From Aquimarina sp. RZ0 (GTDB lineage: Bacteria; Bacteroidota; Bacteroidia; Flavobacteriales; Flavobacteriaceae), in assembly GCF_008370685.1 (NCBI RefSeq), contig NZ_VTZU01000040.1, positions 1-64,000 on the forward strand: a DNA stretch of 64,000 nucleotides, given 5' to 3'. A model generated the notes under the pieces. The model was not told the DNA's origin. It saw only the letters and a program-made list of their open reading frames with translations, and ran no database searches. Position numbers and translations under genes: made by a program. This document shows positions 35,288-44,137 of the stretch, piece after piece; positions within the stretch are counted from its first letter, which is position 1, and each line of letters starts with the position of its first letter.

Positions 35288-37939
35288 TCAGAGACTTACA
35301 TCTAGCGATAACATAAAATAGCGAGGAATCAAATTACTTTGATACAATGTAGTCGAGAAATCTGAATTATCTGTTTGCTCAAAAACTATAGTATCTAATA
35401 AATTTTTTCCAGCAAACCGAGCTGATAGCCATTTTATTTTTTTAGGCTTATAATTAATTTCAAAATCCAAAAAAGAAAAATCCTTACTACTTTCGGTATT
35501 TGGTTTAAAATAATCATAAGACAAAGTTAGGAACCAATTGCTATGAGGTTTAAATAGTGTTTTAAAAGAGTTTTTAATAGTGTTATTGCTATTGGCTTGT
35601 AGGTCACCTATTTTGTATATTGAAGAATTGAATGTAATACTATTTTGGAAATTTATGGGAATTCTAAAGGCTGTCTTAGTAAAGATAGAAGCATTAAAGT
35701 TATCCATTTGTCCATTGCGTAGTTGAGATTGGTTTATAATATTTTTAAAATTTGATATAGTATATTGAGAAGATAACTTAAAAGTAGTTTTTATGAAACT
35801 TAAATACCTCTCTGAAGACATTGAAAAAAAGTAGTCATCCAGATGCACTGGCAACTGGAAATAAGTAACTTCAGAAAAATTAGAATTCACATTTATATTA
35901 GATAGATATACATTTTTTCTATTAGTATAGCCTGTAGCTAGAGAGAGGTCAATATTTTTAAATAAGTCATTGTATCTGTAGTTAAGTACATATTTTTGCC
36001 GTTTCTCTAAGTTTAAGGATGTTATACTTCTGGTTACTAAGCGATTATTTGTTATGATACCATTTTCAAAAAGAACATTTTCATTAGGTGTTTTTTGTTC
36101 TAAGTTTCCAGTAAAACGTAAGGTAGAAACAGGATTTAGATGATAAGACAGCTTTAATGAAGGTTCTGGATAAAAACCCGAATTTTTAGTATTGAACTGT
36201 GTCAATTTATTATCTAATCTTTGAGAAATCCAATTCATAACTAAAGAAGGCTCTATTTTTAGTTTTCTGCTTTTATATGTCAAAGAAAAATGTGTATACT
36301 GATTTGCTTTTTTATATTCAAAATCATTTTTAAAATCAAATAATTCTATTCCGTTTTCTTGCAAAAAAGATTTAAATGGGCTGTCATAATAATTAAACCC
36401 CGCAATCACAGCATATTTTGTTTTTCTTTTTTTTCCTAAGAATACCAAATTATTTTGAAATACTTCTTTGCGATACTCGCTAAATTGAAAATATTGGTTA
36501 TTTATAATTTCTTCAGACAAAAAGTTTCCAAAAGTACTAAACCTTTGTGGTGTATTATTGCGTGAGTACTGAGAAATTAGTTGAAGGGCGCTATTATCAG
36601 TTAGTTTATGGGTATATTTAAATTTATTATTAAGAAAAAAGTTATCCGTATGTAGGCTTACGTTAGAACTTGTTTCCAAGTTTCGGATAAAGTTGCTGTT
36701 ATCGGATACTCTTTCTCTACTAACAGAAGCTTCTATTTCTAGTAAAGATTTTTTGGACGGATTATAAGTTAATCCAAGATCCAACCTTTTGTTATCAGGT
36801 CTTCTTATGATATCTGTTTGATCTATATAATTTATATTTTCATCAGAAAGGAAAAAAGTATTTTGGAACAATTCTTGCCGAAAAAATTCATCTTCTACAT
36901 AATATAAATTTGTTTTGATGCTTAGTTTTGGAGAAAAGCGATAGATAAAATTATAATTGACAAACCATTCATTATTCACTCGGGTTCTATCGTTATTCAA
37001 TACACTATTTAGCGGAGTTTGATTTATAATAGTCTTACTATATAAATCTTCGTATACTAATTTCTCCACACTAGTCGATCTAGAAAAGTAATCAAAAGGT
37101 GAATTACCGACCCCAATATTGTTGTATGATAGTGTGCCAAAAGATTTAAAACTTTTAGAAATTCCTAAGACACTTGTAGAGAGGTCATAATACGATTGAT
37201 TACCGAACCCATATCCAAGATTTGGAGTCGCTGAAAAATCAACTTTTCCTTTTTTTAGTTTAAGATTCAGAGCTACCTGATCAGAATTTTTAATTCCACT
37301 TAGTAATGGATTTTTAGAGTAATTATCAATTGCTTCAATCTGATCTACCATATCAATAGAGATATTCTTGGTACCCACGGCATAATTGTATCCAAATAAA
37401 TCATCACCGTCTAGCTGTACCGATTTTACAGTTTTTCCTTTGTATTTGATTTTACCATTTTCGGCGACTTCCATTCCAGGTAGTTTTTTAATAAGATCTT
37501 CTACTTTTCGTTCGGTTCCATCTTTATAGGCTTCAGTATTAAAAACTATGGTATCTTTTTTAATATTAAATTTTTTTCTTTCAGAAATAATTACCTCTTC
37601 AAGTTTTGTTGCTTTGGAGGCCAATATAAAATCAAACCGGTATGTTTCGTTTGTTTCTGGTTCACCGATGATTTTTGTAGTTTTTTCATAATTTAAAGCA
37701 CTCACTTCTATGAAAATTTCATTATCATATTTTTTTTTCAGATTATAAGAAAAAAAGCCTTTGTCATTAGTAATAAAGAACTCTGAAACTTCAGAAGTTG
37801 CTTGTGAAATCTTGATCACAATATTTGCTCTGGGTATAGGTTTACCCAAATTATCTTTTACGGTAACTTCTAATTTTTGTGAATATGTAATACATATAAA
37901 AAAAACAAAGAACAAAAAATTAATATGCTTTATAGACAT
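35288..37939 (-). CDS. CarboxypepD_reg / outer-membrane beta-barrel receptor-like protein
   Basis: 883 aa. Signal peptide to about ITYS, then a CarboxypepD_reg-like Ig fold (22-105: LEVTVKDNLGKPIPRANIVI, FFSYNLKKKY). A TonB-plug-like domain follows (about 110-235: KLEEVIISERK, RKVEDLIKKLPGMEV, YKGKTVKSVQLDGDDLFG, IEAIDNYSKNPLLSG). The rest is about 640 residues of amphipathic strands in an OMP_b-brl-type barrel. No TonB box is clear, which fits the TonB-independent-looking relatives near GLPGLI genes. It is the third minus-strand gene after the Cys-rich peptide and GLPGLI. Export or uptake of the peptide is a speculation from linkage. Confidence 0.82.
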   Translation of the reverse strand: MSIKHINFLFFVFFICITYSQKLEVTVKDNLGKPIPRANIVIKISQATSEVSEFFITNDKGFFSYNLKKKYDNEIFIEVSALNYEKTTKIIGEPETNETYRFDFILASKATKLEEVIISERKKFNIKKDTIVFNTEAYKDGTERKVEDLIKKLPGMEVAENGKIKYKGKTVKSVQLDGDDLFGYNYAVGTKNISIDMVDQIEAIDNYSKNPLLSGIKNSDQVALNLKLKKGKVDFSATPNLGYGFGNQSYYDLSTSVLGISKSFKSFGTLSYNNIGVGNSPFDYFSRSTSVEKLVYEDLYSKTIINQTPLNSVLNNDRTRVNNEWFVNYNFIYRFSPKLSIKTNLYYVEDEFFRQELFQNTFFLSDENINYIDQTDIIRRPDNKRLDLGLTYNPSKKSLLEIEASVSRERVSDNSNFIRNLETSSNVSLHTDNFFLNNKFKYTHKLTDNSALQLISQYSRNNTPQRFSTFGNFLSEEIINNQYFQFSEYRKEVFQNNLVFLGKKRKTKYAVIAGFNYYDSPFKSFLQENGIELFDFKNDFEYKKANQYTHFSLTYKSRKLKIEPSLVMNWISQRLDNKLTQFNTKNSGFYPEPSLKLSYHLNPVSTLRFTGNLEQKTPNENVLFENGIITNNRLVTRSITSLNLEKRQKYVLNYRYNDLFKNIDLSLATGYTNRKNVYLSNINVNSNFSEVTYFQLPVHLDDYFFSMSSERYLSFIKTTFKLSSQYTISNFKNIINQSQLRNGQMDNFNASIFTKTAFRIPINFQNSITFNSSIYKIGDLQANSNNTIKNSFKTLFKPHSNWFLTLSYDYFKPNTESSKDFSFLDFEINYKPKKIKWLSARFAGKNLLDTIVFEQTDNSDFSTTLYQSNLIPRYFMLSLDVSL

Positions 37940-37963
37940 TCGTTTATTTTATCTAATTTTCTA

Positions 37964-37986
37964 TTTAACTATCTAGATAGGTTAAA
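37964..37986. promoter_or_regulatory. Imperfect palindrome upstream of the receptor gene
   Basis: TTTAACTATCTAGATAGGTTAAA reads the same on both strands apart from one offset base. It is 25 bases upstream of the receptor start at 37939, in the gap after the GLPGLI gene. Could be an operator or a hairpin in a longer message. Confidence 0.35.
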
Positions 37987-38131
37987 TAAATAAGCAGTCA
38001 GCTGACCCAACAGGAAATAGTTTATTTTTAGTTTGATGAAAATCTCGAATTTTCAAATTTTCTTTTGTAGCATTTCGAGAAATTCTATTCATAAACAGAA
38101 TAGCATAACTAAGAGTTTGGTGAAAATTTTA

Positions 38132-38908
38132 TCAATTAATCTTTTGTAACTCTTCAACAAGATTAGTTGGTATATCAATTAGATGTTTGGTAAAACTTCT
38201 CTGATCTTTTGCATAAGTCAAAAGACCACCTAGTTCAGCAATCTGCGCTATTTTTTTTATTTTTCGCTCTGCCATCAGTTTTATGACTAAACTTTCATAT
38301 TCTTTGTATGGTAGTACTTTTTTAGATTTAAAATATGCCTTAAAATCGTTCAATTCCTTTGGATAGGACACTTTTTTTATATTCAGCATTTTTAAATGAA
38401 AAAAATTATTGTCCACAATAACTTCTAAAATAAGGCCTGGTAACCCATTTAATTTTAGAGGGCCATAATTTATAGGAATCTCTGAAGTGAACCATACTTT
38501 ATAGCTTCTTCCATTTAGATCCAAAATGGCTTCAGAGCAATTATAATCACCTATTTTTTTTGAATTACCAGTAAAACTCCATGGTAAATGAGAACTATCA
38601 AATTCATATGTTAATTCTCTTCCTCTATAAGGGATTCTTGTATGACTTTTGCTGTTTATACAATATATAAACCTCGATAGTTCATCGTTTATCACAAAAA
38701 ACATATCATTAGTACTTTCATCTGTTTTAATTCCAGTTTCTCTGGTATCATTAATTTTGAAAAGTGTTTCATCCGAATTAATATATAAACTACTATCACA
38801 AGTATAATTATGTTGGTCCGTGAACTCATAATCAATTTTGTATGAAACTTGCGATAGCATACTAAAACATATCAAAAGTGAAAAAAGAATTACAATTTGT
38901 TTCTTCAT
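38132..38908 (-). CDS. GLPGLI family protein
   Basis: 258 aa. Signal peptide MKKQIVILFSLLICFSMLSQ. The name-giving motif is present exactly (LKLNGLPGLILEV, residues 155-160), after AILDLNGRSYKVWFTSEIPI, as in TIGR01200. Exported, with a beta-rich fold; function unknown. In Bacteroidota such genes often sit next to CarboxypepD_reg/TonB-like receptor genes, as here. The upstream neighbour is a 69-aa Cys-rich peptide, separated by a 14-bp hairpin, so the peptide message is probably more abundant than the GLPGLI message. Confidence 0.9.
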   Translation of the reverse strand: MKKQIVILFSLLICFSMLSQVSYKIDYEFTDQHNYTCDSSLYINSDETLFKINDTRETGIKTDESTNDMFFVINDELSRFIYCINSKSHTRIPYRGRELTYEFDSSHLPWSFTGNSKKIGDYNCSEAILDLNGRSYKVWFTSEIPINYGPLKLNGLPGLILEVIVDNNFFHLKMLNIKKVSYPKELNDFKAYFKSKKVLPYKEYESLVIKLMAERKIKKIAQIAELGGLLTYAKDQRSFTKHLIDIPTNLVEELQKIN

Positions 38909-38924
38909 TTTTTTAATAATTTTA

Positions 38925-38956
38925 AGCCTTAAAGCATATTTTTATGCTTTAAGGCT
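38925..38956 (-). promoter_or_regulatory. 14-bp hairpin between peptide and GLPGLI genes
   Basis: AGCCTTAAAGCATA (38925-38938) pairs perfectly with TATGCTTTAAGGCT (38943-38956), loop TTTT. On the minus strand the following bases are TAAAATTATTAAAAAAATG, not a strong T run. An attenuator or RNA-processing/stability hairpin inside an operon is more likely than a full terminator. Confidence 0.7.
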
Positions 38957-38974
38957 GTTCTTAAAATGAGATTA

Positions 38975-39184
38975 TTAATTACTAGAATTCGCTATAATAA
39001 CCAATTCTAGAGCTCTTTCACATTTGTTACTACCTTCACATATAGTAACAGAATTTCCTCCTAATTCAGAAGTACAGCATTGAGGTAAAATGGTGTCTGT
39101 AACCTCGGTAGCTTCATTTGCATTTAAATTGGTAAAACTCACCATAGTTCCGGCTAATACTAGCCCTAAAAATAATTTTTTCAT
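38975..39184 (-). CDS. Small Cys-rich secreted peptide
   Basis: 69 aa. Signal peptide MKKLFLGLVLAGTMVSFTNLNA. The mature part has four Cys (36, 37, 49, 55; QCCTSELGG, TICEGSNKCERA), enough for two disulfides, and a hydrophobic tail (LELVIIANSSN). I know no family for it. It heads a minus-strand set with GLPGLI and a receptor-like protein, in the inserted segment between the metZ repeats. It could be the exported product the other two handle; that is inference. The ATG has AAAAAAATG upstream, typical of the weak initiation sites here. Confidence 0.7.
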   Translation of the reverse strand: MKKLFLGLVLAGTMVSFTNLNANEATEVTDTILPQCCTSELGGNSVTICEGSNKCERALELVIIANSSN

Positions 39185-39466
39185 TTTTTTGAGATTTAAA
39201 GATTAATAAAATAATTTGTGTTGATCAACAATACCCAAATATTCAGGGTTCTATACAATAGTGTTATAATTCCACAAATTGTTACCCCTAAAAGAGCATT
39301 TTTTTTATGGAGTGTAAAATTAGGGAAGTACTCTTTAATAAAAGGATGGTATTTCCTCAAAAGAACTAAAGTTCTTTCTTACAAAAGTGTGAATTTCTCC
39401 CTTTTTTTAGAAAGAGTTGTTTCATAGTTTATAGATCACCCATGAATTTGTGAAAAAAATGGTACG

Positions 39467-39642
39467 ATCTGGGGGATACCAGAACGATTGTTACGCATCC
39501 TGCTTCTACAACGCATAGTAAACTGGCGATTGAAGATAAATTAGCAGTCGGTATTACAAATGGAATGGTGCGATGTTCTGTCGGTCTGGAGCATATTGAT
39601 GATGTTATTGCGGATATTGGGCAGGCTTTGGGTAAAATATAG
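39467..39642 (+). pseudogene. Duplicated 3' end of metZ (remnant)
   Basis: 176 bases matching 34963-35138 with seven differences. Four of these change the coding (DIEHALDK becomes DIGQALGK) or stop codon (TGA to TAG). Upstream in frame it reads TGA AAA AAA TGG, so no start exists and it is not translated alone. It sits directly in front of DNA leading to the sulfate operon. Confidence 0.9.
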
Positions 39643-39895
39643 TTTTAATTTCAATGAGGTTGTAGTGCTATTGTTGCACGAAGATTACCTATTATTTTTT
39701 GTGTAGAGAAGAAGAGTATCTAGCTTTTAACAAACTAATAATGATAGCGTCTTTTGCATTTAACGATATGCGAAATTTATGCTATTTTTTAATATTTCTA
39801 CTCATATGATGTCAAACAGAGCCTGCCGAAGTTCTTTAGGGAGCTGATTTCAATGGGTTTCGACAAGCTCAATCTGACAATGCGTATTTTTTTAT

Positions 39896-40093
39896 TTATA
39901 AAACAGATCCAGTCTTTTCGATAGGAGTATATATGCATTTATTTCTATATATATTACAATATATAGTATAGTTTGCCGCAGAAGCACAGTTTCTACCGGT
40001 GCCACAGGAGTATTGAAGACTTCCATGAATAAAGATTTGTTGCTCCTTGTTTAGTTTTTGAATTCCATCAAAATTTAAAATGTTTTTTAGCAT
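39896..40093 (-). CDS. Peptide with double-glycine-like leader and four cysteines
   Basis: 65 aa. The N-terminus MLKNILNFDGIQKLNKEQQ matches the MxKNILNLxGxxxLxKxEQ leaders of bacteriocin-type/natural-product precursors of Bacteroidota (GG-leader type). The expected GG is replaced by HG (residues 23-24), then S. The core (about 25-65) has Cys30, 36, 46 and 53. Leaders of this type are cut by C39-peptidase ABC exporters; none is in this window. Whether it is processed elsewhere or decayed is unknown. It lies between the metZ remnant and the sulfate operon, just beyond the inserted segment. Confidence 0.65.
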   Translation of the reverse strand: MLKNILNFDGIQKLNKEQQIFIHGSLQYSCGTGRNCASAANYTIYCNIYRNKCIYTPIEKTGSVL

Positions 40094-40779
40094 AATGAGT
40101 TATATTTTGTATGTGCATTTTTAAAGACATTCAAGATTATATACTATTGATGATGATAATTAAAAACATAACAGTGTGATGCCGAAAAAATGATCAAAAC
40201 ATTGTTTTATAGCTTAAGATCGTTCTGATACAAGTGAATTTTGTAGTAACTAATCAGTTTGCTTTTTGTTAAGGGTATTGGGTTAGATTTCAAATTTTCA
40301 ATAAAAACAAAATCTATTTTATAATCAATTGATTAAATTAAAAAAAGAATTTAATTTAAGATTGTTTCCAAATTAAACACAATTTAAAAAATAAATAAAC
40401 CATTGATTATCAATTTTGTAAATAGGGTAACTAGTTGTGTTTTATATAAGCTTATCAGGGTAAGTCCTGCGTTTTTCTTATGAAGAAGAGAGATTGTTTC
40501 TTTTAGATGAGTAGCATTTGGGACAGAGGCTACAGTAATTGCATAAAATAAATGAATACACCTGGGTAAAGTAGATTAAAATTAATTCACTCAAAAATAA
40601 AGTTTATGAATTCAAAAAGTAATAATCTACTAAACTACTAGGCTTTTTATTGATAATATCGTAATTCTTTTGTTTTTAGTAATATTTTTTAAACAATTGA
40701 GACCAAGTAATTAATTTATATGTATATATTTGTTTAATAATCTACTAATCCGATAGGGTATTAGATTTTAATTAAAAAA
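40094..40779. other. 686-base leader region of the sulfate operon
   Basis: No gene. It holds the predicted promoter at 40697-40732 and, close to the first gene, a small CTAATCC-GATA-GGGTATTAG hairpin (about 40744-40763). I looked for a riboswitch in the leader and found none I could name. The rest is unexplained AT-rich DNA. Confidence 0.5.
40697..40732 (+). promoter_or_regulatory. Predicted sulfate operon promoter
   Basis: TTG (40697-40699), 25 bases, then TATATTTG (40725-40732), an exact TAnnTTTG. Start near 40739, 40 bases before the first ATG. The spacing is slightly long. Confidence 0.42.
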
Positions 40780-41046
40780 ATGATTGTAGATCAAATGATT
40801 TTAGATAAAGTAGCTACAGAGAAAACAACTTATCAGAATGATATAGTTTCTGAAAAACCTTTGCGAAGTATCGTTAAGGCTATAAGTTGGAGAGTAGTAG
40901 GAACTTTGGATACATTAATAGTGTCTTACATTCTTACAGGACAGATGGCTTTGGCGACTTCTATTGCATCTATTGATTTTGTTACAAAAATGATTCTTTA
41001 TTTCTTTCACGAAAGAATTTGGAATCGCATTAAATGGGGAAGATGA
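40780..41046 (+). CDS. DUF2061 membrane protein
   Basis: 88 aa. SIVKAISWRVVGTLDTLIVSYILTG followed by ASIDFVTKMILYFFHERIWNRI is the whole DUF2061 domain, with two membrane helices. Function unknown, but the gene is regularly first in flavobacterial sulfate assimilation operons. Its stop overlaps the cysH start (ATGA at 41043 or a start at 41034). Confidence 0.88.
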   Translation: MIVDQMILDKVATEKTTYQNDIVSEKPLRSIVKAISWRVVGTLDTLIVSYILTGQMALATSIASIDFVTKMILYFFHERIWNRIKWGR

Positions 41047-41669
41047 AATTTACAGAAAAAGAAATACAAGAGTTAAATACAAAACTTAAAGATAAAACGC
41101 CTTTAGAGGTTATAGAGTGGGCAGTTGCAAATGCTGAAAAGCCGGTGGTAACAACAAATTTCAGACCATACGAGGCGGCAATATTAAGTGTTTGTGTACG
41201 TGCATTGTCTACTATTCCTGTGATTTGGTGTGATTCTGGCTATAATACTCCTAATACGTATAGACACGCAGAAGAAGTGATTGCGTTATTAAACCTTAAT
41301 GTTAAGTTGTATGTACCAAAACAAACATCATCACATAGAGATGTTGTTATGGGAATTCCGGACATTGAAGATCCGAAACATAAAATATTTACAGAACAGG
41401 TAAAATTAGAACCTTTTAAAAGAGCCATGGCTGATCATACACCGGATGTTTGGTTTACTAATCTTAGAAAAGGACAAACGGCCTTAAGAGATTCGTTGGA
41501 TATTGTGAGCTTAGGAAGTGATGGAGTGCTGAAAGTGAGTCCATTTTATTATTATAGCGATGCAGAACTGGATGTGTATTTAGAAGAAAATAATTTACCA
41601 AACGAATTTAAATACTTTGATCCTACAAAAGTATTAGGAAATAGAGAATGTGGATTACATACTAGTTAA
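41043..41669 (+). CDS. cysH: Phosphoadenylyl-sulfate (PAPS-type) reductase
   Basis: 208 aa from the ATG at 41043, preferred because it overlaps the upstream stop as ATGA; 41034 is an alternative. PAPS reductase fold: VVTTNFRPYEAAIL, IPVIWCDSGYNTPNTYRHAEE, DVWFTNLRKGQTALRDSLD. It ends with the catalytic Cys in NRECGLHTS. The CC and CxxC cysteines of 4Fe-4S APS reductases are absent (the place reads HKIFTEQVKLEP). It should therefore use PAPS with thioredoxin, yet no APS kinase gene is in this operon. Confidence 0.9.
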   Translation: MKFTEKEIQELNTKLKDKTPLEVIEWAVANAEKPVVTTNFRPYEAAILSVCVRALSTIPVIWCDSGYNTPNTYRHAEEVIALLNLNVKLYVPKQTSSHRDVVMGIPDIEDPKHKIFTEQVKLEPFKRAMADHTPDVWFTNLRKGQTALRDSLDIVSLGSDGVLKVSPFYYYSDAELDVYLEENNLPNEFKYFDPTKVLGNRECGLHTS

Positions 41670-41688
41670 TCAAGAAAGAAATTAAAGA

Positions 41689-42627
41689 ATGGAAGTAATT
41701 GAAAATATAAAAGAACAAGTTGTGGATTCAAAATTGCTAAAAGTAAACCCTTTAGAAAGCGAGGCAATTTATATTTTTAGAGAAGTAGCGGCTCAGTTTG
41801 AAAAACCTGTTTTACTTTTTTCTGGAGGAAAAGATTCTATAACCTTGGTCAGATTAGCTCAGAAAGCTTTTTATCCAGGTAAGATTCCCTTTCCTTTATT
41901 ACATATAGATACAGGTCACAATTTTCCGGAAACTATAGAATTTAGAGATCGTTTAGTACAAGAGCTAGGAGTAGAATTAATCGTTCGTAATGTACAAGAT
42001 TCTATAGATCAAGGTAAAGTAATAGAAGAAAAAGGGAGATATGCAAGTCGCAATAGTTTGCAAACCACAACGTTATTGGATGCATTAGAAGAATTTAAAT
42101 TTGATGCTGCAATTGGCGGGGCTCGTAGAGATGAAGAGAAAGCAAGAGCAAAAGAACGTATATTTTCAGTACGAGATGATTTTGGACAGTGGGATGAAAA
42201 GAATCAACGTCCAGAATTGTTTGATCACCTAAACGGAAAGATTGATTTGGGGCAGAATGTACGCGTATTCCCAATTAGTAATTGGACAGAATTAGATGTG
42301 TGGAGTTATATCGAAAAAGAGGATATAGAAATTCCCTCTATATATTTTGCGCATAAACGTAAAACTTTTGTACGTGACGGGATGATTTGGTCTGCAGAAG
42401 ATGATGTAGTGTTTAGAGATGATGATGAGGTGGTAGAAGAAAGATTGGTAAGATTTCGTACAGTTGGTGATATGTCTTGTACAGCAGCAGTATTGTCTGA
42501 TGCCATAACGATAGAAAAAGTAGTTGCTGAGATAAGAGAATCTACTATATCAGAAAGAGGAGCTCGTATTGATGATAAAAGATCTGAAGCGGCAATGGAA
42601 AAAAGAAAACAACAAGGATATTTCTAA
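41689..42627 (+). CDS. cysD: Sulfate adenylyltransferase subunit 2
   Basis: 312 aa. ATP-pyrophosphatase fold with PP-loop FSGGKDSITLVRLA, HIDTGHNFPETIEFRD, GGARRDEEKARAKERIFS and the C-terminal GDMSCTAAV. With CysN it makes adenylyl sulfate (APS) from sulfate and ATP. Full length for the family. The gap to cysN is 163 bases, the largest in the operon. Confidence 0.96.
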   Translation: MEVIENIKEQVVDSKLLKVNPLESEAIYIFREVAAQFEKPVLLFSGGKDSITLVRLAQKAFYPGKIPFPLLHIDTGHNFPETIEFRDRLVQELGVELIVRNVQDSIDQGKVIEEKGRYASRNSLQTTTLLDALEEFKFDAAIGGARRDEEKARAKERIFSVRDDFGQWDEKNQRPELFDHLNGKIDLGQNVRVFPISNWTELDVWSYIEKEDIEIPSIYFAHKRKTFVRDGMIWSAEDDVVFRDDDEVVEERLVRFRTVGDMSCTAAVLSDAITIEKVVAEIRESTISERGARIDDKRSEAAMEKRKQQGYF

Positions 42628-42790
42628 GATTACTTGTAGGTCGATGATTAAAAGTTAACTGTTTTTAGCTGAAAAGACCAACAAAGAATGTGAATTAAAA
42701 ATAATAACTGGAGATAGTTAATTATTATCAGTTTATGAAATCTAACAAATAGGATTCATAAATAACTATCAACCATCAACCAAAAATAAG

Positions 42791-44038
42791 ATGGAAGTAC
42801 TAAAAATAGCAACAGCAGGAAGTGTAGATGATGGTAAGAGTACCCTGATCGGACGTATATTGTACGACACAAAATCGCTCACTACAGATAAATTAGAAGC
42901 AATAGAGACCAGAAGTAAAGCAAATGGATTTGATTACCTGGATTTTTCATTGGCGACTGATGGATTAGTTGCAGAACGTGAACAAGGAATAACAATTGAT
43001 GTAGCACATATTTATTTTTCTACAAAAACAAAGAGCTATATCATCGCAGATACTCCCGGACATATAGAGTATACCAGGAATATGGTAACAGGAGCATCCA
43101 CCTCGCAAGCTTCCATAATTTTGGTAGATGCCAGAAAGGGCGTTATAGAACAAACATACAGACACTTTTTTATCAATAACTTGTTAAGGGTAAAAGATGT
43201 GATTGTTGCAGTAAATAAAATGGATTTAGTCGATTTTTCTCAAGATAAATATGAAGCTATAAAAGCAGATTTTGAAGAGTTAATTGAGAAAAGTGAGTAT
43301 AAAGAACAGAATATTACCTTCATTCCGGTAAGTGCTTTACAAGGAGATAATGTAGTGGACAAATCAGCTAACACACCTTGGTATCAAGGTCAAACATTGC
43401 TAGAACATTTAGAAGAATTAGATGCTCAGGATGTATATGAAAAAGCAGAAGTTCGCTTCCCTGTTCAAACAGTTATTCGTCCTAAAAAAGATGAATTTCA
43501 CGATTTTAGAGGATATGCTGGTAAACTATATGGGGGAGATCTTTCTGTAGGAGATGAGGTAACAATTTTACCTTCATTAACAACTTCAACAGTAAAAGAG
43601 ATTTTCTTCTTTGACAAAACATTTGAAACAGCAGGTAGAGGAAGTTCTTGTACAATTACATTGACAGATGATGTGAATGTGAGTCGTGGAGATATGATCG
43701 TAAAGTCATCAGAAAAACCAAGAATAGAAAAACAATTAACTGCTACTGTATGCTGGATGGATAGTAAGCATCTAAATCCCGGAACTAATTATTTTATACA
43801 GAGTGGAAGTAATAGAGTGTTGGCAAAAATAAAAAATATTAGCGGTACTATTTCCACAGATTTTTCTGGAGAGAATACAGATAAAAATTCATTGAGTTTA
43901 AATGAAATTGGAAAAGTTCAGATACAATTGAGCAAACCATTGGCTATTGATTCATATAGTAAAAATAAAGCCTCAGGTTCTTTTATATTAATAGACTCTC
44001 AAACCAATAATACCTCAGGAGTAGGCTTTATAGAATAA
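42791..44038 (+). CDS. cysN: Sulfate adenylyltransferase subunit 1 (GTPase)
   Basis: 415 aa. EF-Tu-like GTPase: ATAGSVDDGKSTLIGR (G1), DTPGHIEYTRNM (G3), NKMD (G4), then two beta-barrel domains. Couples GTP hydrolysis to APS formation by CysD. It ends at residue 415 with no fused CysC (APS kinase) domain, in contrast to CysNC proteins of some bacteria. Confidence 0.95.
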   Translation: MEVLKIATAGSVDDGKSTLIGRILYDTKSLTTDKLEAIETRSKANGFDYLDFSLATDGLVAEREQGITIDVAHIYFSTKTKSYIIADTPGHIEYTRNMVTGASTSQASIILVDARKGVIEQTYRHFFINNLLRVKDVIVAVNKMDLVDFSQDKYEAIKADFEELIEKSEYKEQNITFIPVSALQGDNVVDKSANTPWYQGQTLLEHLEELDAQDVYEKAEVRFPVQTVIRPKKDEFHDFRGYAGKLYGGDLSVGDEVTILPSLTTSTVKEIFFFDKTFETAGRGSSCTITLTDDVNVSRGDMIVKSSEKPRIEKQLTATVCWMDSKHLNPGTNYFIQSGSNRVLAKIKNISGTISTDFSGENTDKNSLSLNEIGKVQIQLSKPLAIDSYSKNKASGSFILIDSQTNNTSGVGFIE

Positions 44039-44137
44039 GTCGTAACTGAAAAGAAAAAAACAAGATTTTAGAATAAAAAACTGTTATACAAAAGTCATAA
44101 CTACATTCTTTCCTGAAAGGATAAAATACGAAAAAAA

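Noticed and set aside
39218..39427. 69-aa plus-strand open frame near the inserted segment's right end
   Set aside because: Sequence is not protein-like and the region reads as decayed intergenic DNA before the metZ remnant; no homology recognised.
39820..39885. GCCTGCCGAAG ... TTTCGACAAGCTC segment
   Set aside because: Resembles TTCGACAAGCTCA-type scraps common in flavobacterial genomes, but with a single copy here no boundary can be set.
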